Shown here: in pieces, positions 11,077-19,669 of the stretch | Position numbering within the stretch: the stretch's first letter is position 1 | How the letters are laid out: every line of letters starts with the position of its first letter | Origin: Armigeres subalbatus | Lineage: Eukaryota > Arthropoda > Insecta > Diptera > Culicidae | NCBI RefSeq assembly: GCF_024139115.2 | Contig: NC_085141.1 | Coordinates: 245,635,047 to 245,699,046 of the forward strand | Direction: 5' to 3' | Length of the DNA: 64,000 bases | Position numbers and translations under genes: made by a program | The notes under the pieces: model-generated | What the model saw: only the letters and a program-made list of their open reading frames with translations | The model's database searches: none | Told to the model about the DNA's origin: nothing

Positions 11077-12015
11077 TCATCGGTGATCCATTGTTTTCTC
11101 TGGGTGCATAGTTCGCCCAGATTGTTCTCGCTGGTGGCGATGAAGGCATTCTTGATGGCGGTCCTGGTCTTTCACGCTGCCACCTTCCGGAATATCTGCA
11201 GCACGCGTCTCCAGTTCTTCAACGAAGGACCGTTTCACCGTGGCATCTTCCAGTCGGCGTGTGTTGAATCGTCGTCCAACTCTTTCATCCTGCCGGCGAA
11301 TCCGCGCAATGCGCAGGCGTATTTCGCCGATGAGGAGGTGATGATCAGACGCGCTATCGGCACTACGTTTATTCCGTACATCAAGAAGGCTCCGTTTCCA
11401 TTTTAGGCTGATGCAGATGTGGTAGATTTGATTTTCTGTAAAGCCGTCACGGGAGACCCACGTGACCTTGTGAACCGGTCGATGAGGGAAGAGCGATCCC
11501 CCGATCACCATGTCGTTATTACCACAAAATTCTGCGAACAGCTCTCCGTTTTCGCTCATTTCTCCGAGACCATGGCGTCCCATAATGCGCTCATGGTTCG
11601 AGTTGTCGGATCCGATCTTCGCATTGAAGTCGCCCAAACAGATCTTGATATCACCCTTCGGAATTCTATCTACGACGGCATTGAGTTGGCTGTAGAAGTT
11701 CTCTTTGTCTTGCAGATCGGCAGCATCGGTTGGCGCATAACATTGGATTATAGTAATATTTCGGACCCGTGTTCTAAATCTGGCAACGATTATCCTTTCA
11801 CTTATAGGTTCCCACTTCATAAGCGCAGAGTGTGCCTGAGCGCTTAGTAGGAAGCCAACTCCGCGATGCCGGGGAGCTTGTTCACCTCGTAAACCAGAGT
11901 ATAGCAGAACTTTTCCCGACGGCGTTCTGTGTTCTCCAAAGTTTGACCAACGGACTTCACTCAGCTCCAGGATCTCGAGCTTCATGCGGCGTGCCTCATT
12001 GGCAAGTTGTGCCAA
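11077..12015 (-). pseudogene. RTE AP-endonuclease domain, catalytic Asp altered
   Basis: Exonuclease-endonuclease-phosphatase fold domain that nicks target DNA. Visible motifs are LELSEVRWSNFGEHR, IIQCYAPT, LGDFNAKIG and SASDHHLL. The conserved NQIDH motif reads NQIYH here, replacing a catalytic-site Asp, so this copy should be inactive. The last ~38 residues of the frame are out of register with the family (frameshift near 11180), and the true reading continues as ATSENNLGELCTQRKQWI in another frame towards the RT. Confidence 0.85.
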
Positions 12016-12629
12016 TTAACTCTGCTTGGCTAGGGTTAAAACGTTCCATGTTCCTATTCGTGTCCGTTGTTTCGCGCTAAGATTCGTCGCCGTAAAATCA
12101 GTCCGTATTCTCTCATTATCGGATTCTCGAACAAATTGATGTTTCGGGAACAGTAGGTTGTTGGCCCAAGGTTCCCTATCCACCGGGATGGGGCTGCCAT
12201 CTTAGGTATAGCTTCCGGGGAATAGCATTTCATACTCAGCCGCTGGATGCCAGAACAGACGCTGTTGGAGCCGCACCTCCTTGGTGGACAGACGCTCGAT
12301 CAGTCTTGTCAAATTTGTTTAAAGTCCCACCTAACACCAGGACTAGGCTAGTGTGCAGCTTTTTATAGAAGTTCAACAGAGCCCACTGTCGAACCCCACC
12401 ACATCCTAGGCAGACCCCCCGGGACGCACCCTCTCACTCTAGCTGATGTCAGAAGGACAACAGTGCCCAGGCTGCACTACCAGCTAAGTACGCAACCCTT
12501 ACCTGGCGGTTATTTGTCATCGGAAGACCCGTGGAAGCGTGTGTATTGGAACTTGTGAGGACCAGAGCTATGTTAGGCGCCCCTTACCGGATGTCAACTC
12601 GCCATTTTGCAGCCCCTTATGGGATTGAC

Positions 12630-12867
12630 GATTGCGGTTATTTGATACGATTCACGAACAATTAAATCTGTTAAACGAAAGAAAAATTGTTTGATTGTAA
12701 ATCAATAGTTAATTGATTGTTTTCAATAGTTCAACTATTTGTGTTCAAAATTGATTATATGTGAAGTCTTATGGAACAATAAAGATGCGCCAAATATTCC
12801 TTTTTGTTGTTGAAACAATTGACCTTTCCCGTTTAAAATTTTTCGATTCTTTGGCTTATTTAAGGTC
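12630..12867. other. Host sequence between RTE and copia; inverted-repeat arm
   Basis: TCGATTCTTTGGCTTATTTA at 12842-12861 recurs in reverse complement at about 15610-15635 beyond the copia element. The copia therefore landed in one arm of a pre-existing palindrome. No gene is seen. Confidence 0.6.
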
Positions 12868-12872
12868 AACTT

Positions 12873-13507
12873 TGTTGAAAATAAATTTAGCGTGCAATAA
12901 GGCATTTTATGAGACAGATCGAAACAGCTGTTTTTCTCAAGTTTATCTACTTTGACAATTAGTGGGAGCCCGTTTGTTTGGTAATTTCGCGCCGAACATT
13001 CCGATGGGTCCCATCATCAATTCTGTCTGTTTTACTTTTTGTCTACCAGGGTTTTAGAACATAGTTTTTCATATGATTCTTAAAATGTATCGTTGGATAA
13101 TTCATACCATTGCATTCTAAGCATGAAATGCTGAAGAAAACACTAATGAAAAGTAAAACGTTACAAACATTATTTTGTGTTCGGACCTAACGGAATGTTC
13201 ACGCAGAATCATACCAAAACAAAACATTAGAAGTAAATAAACGGGCCACCGCGAAACGTCTCATAAAATGCCTTATCCTCACCCCTCACAATCGAGATTA
13301 TGCAATATAGGCGATATAGACACACCATGACTCTTGTTGTGTTATCGAAGTTATTATTGTTTATAGAAAATGTAAATAAATCAAAATCGTTATTCGTTCG
13401 TGTAAAGTCCAACTGAGTGGTTGTTTTCTTTCTTCCGTTCCGACGTTCCCGCTTCGCTTTATCGGTCCGCTGTACGTTTGTTGTCCACTGTTGCGCGCTC
13501 TCCAACA
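12873..13507 (+). repeat. Copia 5' LTR with MITE insertion
   Basis: Begins TGTTGAAAATAAATTTAGCG and ends CTCTCCAACA. It is interrupted after base 12898 by the MITE at 12899-13274. Confidence 0.95.
12899..13274. mobile_element. 376-bp MITE inside the copia 5' LTR, TSD AT
   Basis: AAGGCATTTTATGAGAC at the left end is the reverse complement of GTCTCATAAAATGCCTT at the right end. Further inside the arms diverge but share GAACATTCCG and GCCCGTTTGTTT-like blocks. AT lies at 12897-12898 and 13275-13276. The 3' LTR gives the empty site (TGCAATCCTC), proving insertion after the copia integrated. A related end occurs at 30471. Confidence 0.92.
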
Positions 13508-13522
13508 GGTTATTGGCCCAGG
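13508..13522 (+). promoter_or_regulatory. Copia primer-binding site
   Basis: GGTTATTGGCCCAGG directly follows the 5' LTR and resembles the internal tRNA-Met-half binding site of insect copia elements (GGTTATGGGCCCA-like). Confidence 0.7.
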
Positions 13523-13523
13523 T

Positions 13524-14813
13524 ATGGACGATAACGCGTTCGACGGATCCGGCTTCCACAACTGGAGGTTCCGGATGGAAACCATTCTCGACACTTTCGA
13601 TCTGCTGGATTGCCTCCACCGGGAGATGAGTGAGATCGACGAGTTTAAATTGGTGGCGGACGATTCCGCTAGTGTAAAGTCGGAGAAGAAAAAGAAAATG
13701 GTGGAACGAAGATCCGCGGAGAAAAAGTGTAAAGCTGTGATAATTCAGGCGATTGCTGACAGCCAGCTTGAACTTGTGAAAGACTGTGTGACACCGAAGA
13801 AAATATGGGACACGTTGAAAGCGGTGTTTGAGCGTCGCGGTGTTGCCGGACAATTATTTATCCGGAAGCAGCTCCTCACATTAAAGTATGTGGAGGATGC
13901 GAGTGATAGTTTGTCGGAACACCTGCTGAAGTTTGATCGGTTGATTCGGGAGTTGAAGGAAAGTGGTGCGGCTGTAGAAGACTCCGACGCGGTTTGTCAT
14001 TTATTGTTGACACTGCCACCGTCGTTTGATTCAGTAGTTACTGCAATCGAAACACTTCCGACCGGTGTTACAATGGCGTTTGTAAAGAAGCGTTTAATCG
14101 ATGTGGATATAAAACGAAGAAATCTACTGGCCCCTGGGGGCGATGATAAGGGTGTTGCCATGTTTAGCAGACAATGCTGGAGGAAGTATAAGTGTTTTCG
14201 GTGCGGTAAAGTTGGGCACAAACAAGCCGAATGCCATGTGAATATGTCTATGGGATCAGATCCGAGTGATTGTGATTACGGTAGAAATAAATACACCAGA
14301 AAAATCCAGCATCGTAGAGCGGACATAGCTGTTGAAGAAAATCGTTCGTCGGATCGTGTGGATGTGGCATTCCTGGCATCAAAAGAAGAAAAAGAAGAAA
14401 TTGTGAAAATGCAGTGGTTCTTAGACTCTGGAGCGACGGACCACATGGTAAACGACCGAAAGTACTTCAGCACGATGCGGCGTCTGGAGCGACCGGTGGA
14501 AATAGCAGTAGCAAGCGGTGAAAAGTTGTTAGCGGAATACTGTGGCGATGTAGTAGTATACTCAGCTGTTGGAAACGTCAGAAAGAAATGTGAAGCGAAA
14601 AATGTGCTGTTCGTACCTCGTACCTCAGTACCTCGTAATCTCAGCTGTAATTTGTTCTCTGTGAACCGTGTTGCGAGAGCGGGTATGAATGTCAGTTTCA
14701 TCGGCAATGAAGCAAAAATCACAAAATGTGGTGCGGTGATGGCTGCCGCGCACTACAATGGGAGGCAGTATGGGTTAGATGTAAGCCATTTGACGCGAGT
14801 ACAGCAATGGTGA
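13524..14813 (+). CDS. Copia Gag with CCHC knuckle and protease motif, intact
   Basis: Capsid-nucleocapsid polyprotein of the copia element. The likely start is ATG 13524 (MDDNAFDGSGFHNW), since copia Gag begins close to the PBS and the upstream in-frame start at 13491 lies in the LTR. About 429 aa. The N-terminal and central part is the UBN2-like copia Gag domain (IWDTLKAVFER, HLLLTLPPSFDSVV). The nucleocapsid knuckle is CFRCGKVGHKQAEC (CX2CX4HX4C), followed by the retropepsin motif WFLDSGATDHMVND. The frame stops at 14813 before integrase. The long open frame in a young copy suggests this gag-protease-only form is itself a propagated non-autonomous lineage. Confidence 0.9.
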   Translation: MDDNAFDGSGFHNWRFRMETILDTFDLLDCLHREMSEIDEFKLVADDSASVKSEKKKKMVERRSAEKKCKAVIIQAIADSQLELVKDCVTPKKIWDTLKAVFERRGVAGQLFIRKQLLTLKYVEDASDSLSEHLLKFDRLIRELKESGAAVEDSDAVCHLLLTLPPSFDSVVTAIETLPTGVTMAFVKKRLIDVDIKRRNLLAPGGDDKGVAMFSRQCWRKYKCFRCGKVGHKQAECHVNMSMGSDPSDCDYGRNKYTRKIQHRRADIAVEENRSSDRVDVAFLASKEEKEEIVKMQWFLDSGATDHMVNDRKYFSTMRRLERPVEIAVASGEKLLAEYCGDVVVYSAVGNVRKKCEAKNVLFVPRTSVPRNLSCNLFSVNRVARAGMNVSFIGNEAKITKCGAVMAAAHYNGRQYGLDVSHLTRVQQW

Positions 14814-15149
14814 GCATCATCGTACTACAGAGTGCCATGTACTTTAGATGAGCAGGAGAAGTAAGATGACGAAGAATTTAGAATCAGTAGTTGGCGGAAA
14901 TGTGCTAAGAGAAGATTTTTTTTTGATTATGCGGATCGACGAAGCTTACGGCTAGAAGGGGCTGATAGTTTAATAAAAAAAAAATAAGGAATACGGAAAA
15001 GATTGAGATTGAGCTTTGCAGGAGGACTTTTTAGGATTATTGAATAGTTTTACCTTGAACTTGAAGATCAAGTATTCGAATTAAAATGTGTAGTGACTAT
15101 TTACAAGTCGATCTGTGATTATTGGATGTACTGCTCGGGTTGTCGGCTT
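14814..15149 (+). other. Copia internal 3' untranslated region
   Basis: No recognisable pol homology. It contains poly-T and poly-A stretches and ends at the polypurine tract. Confidence 0.6.
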
Positions 15150-15158
15150 GAGGAGGGG
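15150..15158 (+). promoter_or_regulatory. Copia polypurine tract
   Basis: GAGGAGGGG lies immediately before the 3' LTR, the expected plus-strand primer. Confidence 0.8.
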
Positions 15159-15415
15159 TGTTGAAAATAAATTTAGCGTGCAATCCTCACCCCTCACAAT
15201 CGAGATTATGCAATATAGGCGATATAGACACACCATGACTCTTGTTGTGTTATCGAAGTTATTATTGTTTATAGAAAATGTAAATAAATCAGAATCGTTA
15301 TTCGTTCGTGTAAAGTCCAACTGAGTGGTTGTTTTCTTTCTTCCGTTCCGACGTTCCCGCTTCGCTTTATCGGTCCGCTGTACGTTTGTTGTCCACTGTT
15401 GCGCGCTCTCCAACA
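15159..15415 (+). repeat. Copia 3' LTR
   Basis: 257 bp, TGTTG...CAACA, followed by the TSD AACTT. Uninterrupted. Confidence 0.95.
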
Positions 15416-15750
15416 AACTTTCCAAAAGAAAAAAATTTAAAACAAAAAACGAAAAAGTGCTGTTTTTTTTCAAGATTGGCCCGATTTTTAACGAAAATCG
15501 GGTGAATTCTTAAGGCCGGTTTACTCGTGCAGCACTATTTTGCTTTCGTTTTTGATTTTAAAAATAGTTAGATTCTTCAAAAAATATGGATTCTTTGGAA
15601 AAGTTGACCTTAAATAAGCCAAAGAATCGATTGAGACAATAAAACGAGATACAATGTTTGACCGGATTGGTCAATGCAATGAAGGTTAGAAGGTGCAAAA
15701 TTTGATGGTGCTCTACAAACACCATGGGCGGGAGAGGATTAACCGATTCA

Positions 15751-15977
15751 ATCCAGCTTTTCGCGCACGGTAATGGCGGGTCTGTGGGTTTGAAAGTGTA
15801 TCCGTCCCTATACTTCTTTGACATCTGACTTGGGTTTGACATTTCGATTACACTCTCCCCTCATCCTGGAACAGTAGGAAAACGGAAAGTCAAACCCAAG
15901 CCAGATGTCAAAGAAGTACAGGGACGGATACACTTTAAACTCACAGACCCGCTATTACCGTGCGCGAAAAGCTGGAT
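15751..15977. mobile_element. 227-bp foldback MITE
   Basis: ATCCAGCTTTTCGCGCACGG at the left is the reverse complement of the right end. Pairing continues through GGGTCTGTG and GTGTATCCGTCCCT to a short centre near 15845-15885. No ORF; no clear TSD. Confidence 0.8.
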
Positions 15978-16129
15978 ACGGATGGGTCATAGATGACCCA
16001 AGACGAAAATCAGCTGTCAAAAATCAGTTTTGAGAGATAGAGCATAGCTTTCTTCAGCAAAAATGTTAAAAAATAACTGCTCCATCCAGAAAAAATATTG
16101 CACAGGTCAGGTTACGGCCACTACAACGA

Positions 16130-17200
16130 TCTAGAGCATCCAAACTATCCTTGAGTTGTAATTTTGATGTTCTTAGGTATCAACACCATACTTTACCATA
16201 TTCCAGTTAAATAATTGATATTGAAATACTTTATGATAAAATTCTGCGCCTGTCCAGCGGTATAACAGATCTTTTCAATATCTACTCCAAACCGTCCTTG
16301 AATCCAGATCCTAATATTCAAATTGATCCTCACTATTTTTATGAGTTAGAATAGCTCCACAGTACCTCGTAACACCATTACAGAGACATTACAGTATTCA
16401 CTCGACTCGACAACTCTCCAAACTAGCTTTGAGTACAGATCTCAATATTCAAATCGATCAACATGAAGATCTTTGATGTCCTTTCTAGTTTTATGAGTTG
16501 GAACAGCTCCAATGTACCTCGTAACACAATTACAGACACCCCACATAATTCGATTAATATCTACGACACTTCAAACTATCCTTGAGTACAGATCTTAATA
16601 TTCAAATCGATCAACATGAAGATCTTCGATGTCCTTACTAGTTTTATGAGTTTGAATAGCTCCAAGGTACCTCGTAACATAATTACAGAAACACCACAGA
16701 ATTCGATCAATATCTACGACACTCCAAACTATCCTTGAGTACAGATCTTAATATTCAAATCGATCAACATGAAGATCTTTGATGTGCTTACTAGTTTTAT
16801 GAATTGGAATAGCCCCTCGGTATCTCGTAATACCATTTTAGACACATTACAGAATTCGTTGAGTTTCTACGACACTCCAAACTGTCTTTGAGCTCTGATC
16901 CTAATATTCAAATGGATTAACAAAAAGATCTTGGATGTCCCCACTATTTTTATGAGCTGGAATAGCTCCACGGTACCTCATAACGGTACCTAATTACAGA
17001 CACACTACATACTTCGCTCGACATCTACGACTCTCCGAACTACCCTTGAATACAGATCTTAATATTCCAATCGACCAACATGAAGATCCTTGATGTCCCT
17101 ACTAGTTTTATGAGTTCCAAACTGTCCTTGAGTACAGATCGTAGTATTCAAAATGAAAATCTTCGATATCTCAACTATTTTTATGAGTTGGAATAGCTCA
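16130..17200 (+). repeat. Diverged ~154-bp satellite, orientation 1
   Basis: About seven tandem units. The anchor CCAAACTATCCTTGAG and variants recur near 16140, 16285, 16418, 16572, 16726, 16879 and 17033. Each unit also carries TTAATATTCAAATCGATCAA and GTACCTCGTAAC. A shortened unit follows near 17105. No gene. Confidence 0.85.
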
Positions 17201-17204
17201 TTCG

Positions 17205-18260
17205 TGGTATCGTAGATATTCTGGGCATGTTATGATTTGTATAATATGCTGGTGTAATGATGTCCCGTGGGCTTCACCAACTAACACACAAGCTCGGAAA
17301 TGTATGAATCACGCTGTTGGTCTTGTAGACCTCCAATATCTGAGCTCAAGAATGCGTTGGAGTATCGTGGATATTCTGGGTATGTTGTATTATGTTTATA
17401 CTGGTGTAATGAAGTCAAATGGGACTTCATCAACTAACACATAAGCTCTGAAACCTATGAATCACTCTGTTGGTCTTGTGGACCTCCAATATCTGAACTC
17501 AAGAATGATTTGTTGTACCGTAGCTATTCTGGAAATGTTGAATTTCTCATATACTGATGTAATGATGTCCCGTGGGACTTCTCCAACTAACACACAAGCT
17601 TGGGAACCTATGAATCACGCTGTTGGTCTTGTAGACCTCCAATATCTGAACACAAGAATGATTTGGAGTAGCGGAGGAACTCTGAGAATGTTGTGATTTG
17701 TGTATACTGGTGTAATGATGTTCCGTGGGGTTGCTCCAAGTATCACACAAGCTCAGGACCCTATGAATCACTCTGTTGGTCTTGTAGACCTCCAATATCT
17801 GAACTCAAGAATGATTTGTTGAACCGTACACACTCAGTTTTTATTTCTGCAGCTCGGCAAAAATCCGCACAGCCGTGCGCCAGCAAAATAAATAACTGAT
17901 ATTCCGGCAAAAATAGCGTTTGTTAGCTGATTTTCGGCAAATTATTTGCTGGTTATCAGCAATTTTGACAGAAATCTCGGTAAAAAACATGTTTGCTGGG
18001 GCACGGCTGTGCGATTCTCGGTAAAAGTTCAACATTTTGCTGAGATCCCGGTAAAAAAATAAGTGTGTAGCTATTCTGGGAATGTTGAATTTCTTATATA
18101 CTGATGTAATGATGTCCCATGGGATTTCTGCAACTAACACACAAGCTCAGGACCCTATCAATCACTCGGTTGGTCTTGAAGACCTCCAAGATCTGAACTC
18201 AAGAATAGTTTGGAGTACCGTTGATGTTCTGGTATGTCTGCGATTTGATAAAGACAGTTT
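17205..18260 (-). repeat. Same satellite, opposite orientation
   Basis: Units are anchored on CTGTTGGTCTTGTAGACCTC near 17312, 17469, 17621, 17778 and (variant) 18155. The segment CTCAAGAATGATTTGGAG is the counterpart of the reverse complement of the first array's CTCCAAACTATCCTTGAG. The orientation switch is near 17200. A 239-bp MITE interrupts it. Confidence 0.8.
17829..18067. mobile_element. 239-bp MITE in satellite, TA target
   Basis: CACACTCAGTTTTTATTT (left) against the reverse complement of the right end, CACACTTATTTTTTTACCG. CGCACAGCCGTGC and CAGCAAA recur in both arms. TA flanks at 17827-17828 and 18068-18069. A neighbouring satellite unit (ACCGTAGCTATTCTGG near 17516) supplies the empty site. 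Confidence 0.88.
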
Positions 18261-18413
18261 AATTATGTCTCAAGTACCATTTCAAACTTCATATTAGCCT
18301 AATCCTAATAATTAGGATTGAGGCCCCGTAAAACGCTTTGTTGTTTATGTAGATCATCAAGTTCTGTACTCAAGAAGGGTTTGAAAGCCCTAAAAAATCT
18401 AAAAAAATCCCCA

Positions 18414-18674
18414 TCTTATATATAAAAATGAAATGGTCTGTGTTCGTATCCGCATAACTCGAAAACGGCTGGACGGATTTTCTTCATTCCTTCAGCAGAT
18501 ATGTTTGTTATCCTTTCCGACGGGTTTATATGATATTTCCTTATGCGAAAATCACGGTTAGGTTGAGTAAATCGTGAAAAACTAAATTTGAGATTCGTAT
18601 GGGCATTCTGCATGGGTAGAACAGAACGCACATTTTCGCCTACTATGCAGGACAACGTCTGCCGGGTCGACTAG
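18414..18674 (+). mobile_element. Non-autonomous Helitron, 261 bp
   Basis: The 5' end TCTTATATATAAAAATGAAA and 3' end GCCGGGTCGACTAG match the TC...CTAG ends of insect Helitrons, inserted between A (18413) and T (18675) with no TSD. Internal ACTCGAAAACGGCTGGACGG is typical of this group. No Rep/helicase ORF. It would be copied by rolling-circle replication using proteins from elsewhere. Confidence 0.8.
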
Positions 18675-18898
18675 TATTTCTACATTTTATGGTTTGTATC
18701 CGTTTTTGAAGCAGTATGTCCAAAATTTATGTTGAACTACGACAAAAAAAAGATCCGTATTGAATCGGTTAAACGATATAGCAGAAAGATAGTTTATTCA
18801 ACTAGCTTGAGTGGAGGTTTGACGAGGAATGAAAAAACTTGCAAACTTGTTTATTTTAGGAAAACTTAGGTTTCCAAGGAGACCTCGGTTCACTCCAA
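18675..18898. other. Intergenic; possible LTR remnant of the adjacent copia fragment
   Basis: This is downstream, in transcriptional sense, of the copia RNase H remnant. LTR ends cannot be identified. Confidence 0.3.
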
Positions 18899-19225
18899 CT
18901 ACCCTGAATCGGTAAGTCCTAGGAGGGCCTTAAGTTCACGAAAACGTCCAGATTCCAAAGGCGTGGTGAACGTGTCCGCCATCTGGTTTGCTGTGCTAAT
19001 TGCTTCAATTTGAAGTCGACCTTGTGCTACATGGTCGCGTAGGAGAAAATTTCTCTTTTTCATTTAATGATGTTTCACATCTATATGTGCTCTATTCGTT
19101 TGATTTCTGAATTTGAGGCTTGGACTAGGTCCTCGAGGATACCGTGCAACCACCCACATCCCTTCGGATGCAGCGGCACTTAAGCTGTATACTCTGCCTC
19201 ACATGATGACAGTGCAACAGCTTTG
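18899..19225 (-). pseudogene. Degraded Ty1/copia RNase H, pol C-terminus
   Basis: The minus strand reads AVALSSCEAEYTA (RNase H region), then frame-broken AHIDVKHH, RNFLLRDHVAQGRLQIEAI, TANQMADTFTTPLESGRF and ELKALLGLTDSG before a stop. These match the conserved end of copia Pol (..ADILTKPL..RF..L...LGL). It carries at least two stops or frameshifts. It is unrelated in position to the young copia at 12.9-15.4 kb, which lacks pol. Confidence 0.8.
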
Positions 19226-19669
19226 AAATTGCTGCTATATCAAATTTTACTCCTGCTGCGACTGCAGAGAACCGAAAGTGCAAACCCGGGTAGAAGAAAA
19301 TAGCAAAAGAATAACAAATTTTACCATTATTTTATGAATAACAGAAAACAAAACAACTTTGTTTACAAACGAGCTATATTTTCGAACGAATTCAAAATTC
19401 TGTTCGAATCATTTTTCCATTCCGAAATCAAAATTCCTGGCGTAAACTATAGAATGCGCATGAACTTTCAATCGTAAATATAATTGCATTATGTAGCCCC
19501 ATTAGCCCCTTTCACGATCGCTGTTAAATGCGCGAGCGGTCGAAGTGCGCGAGCAGTCAACTTCACCATGAGCAACAAAAAAGGGGGGGCAGCATGAAAG
19601 TGCGCGAGCAAAATAAAGTGCGCCTGATGTGCTTCGTTCAGTTACGTATTGCTATCAATATTTCTCAGC
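19226..19669. other. Intergenic, AT-rich, with GTGCGCGAGC motifs
   Basis: Four copies of GCGCGAGC or GTGCGCGAGC at about 19531-19612. No gene. Confidence 0.4.

Larger units (their letters stand above)
9154..12616 (-). mobile_element. Near full-length RTE-clade LINE, 13-bp TSD
   Basis: A 3463-bp non-LTR retrotransposon in reverse orientation. TTATGGGATTGAC flanks it perfectly at 9141-9153 and 12617-12629. The 3' end (left side) has the short AAGT-type tandem tail typical of RTE elements, instead of poly(A). It contains a 5' leader (12016-12616), an APE endonuclease and an RT, in frames broken by at least two frameshifts. Length matches the 3.2-3.5 kb usual for RTE elements. Confidence 0.9.
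12873..15415 (+). mobile_element. Young non-autonomous Ty1/copia LTR retrotransposon, TSD AACTT
   Basis: TGTTG...CAACA LTRs at 12873-13507 and 15159-15415 with a perfect 5-bp TSD, AACTT, at 12868-12872 and 15416-15420. After removing a 376-bp MITE and its 2-bp target duplication the 5' LTR is 257 bp, the same length as the 3' LTR. I find one A/G difference (5' LTR AAATCAAAATC, 3' LTR AAATCAGAATC). Between the LTRs is a gag-protease ORF only. Integrase, RT and RNase H are absent, so movement would need proteins from another copy. Confidence 0.95.
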
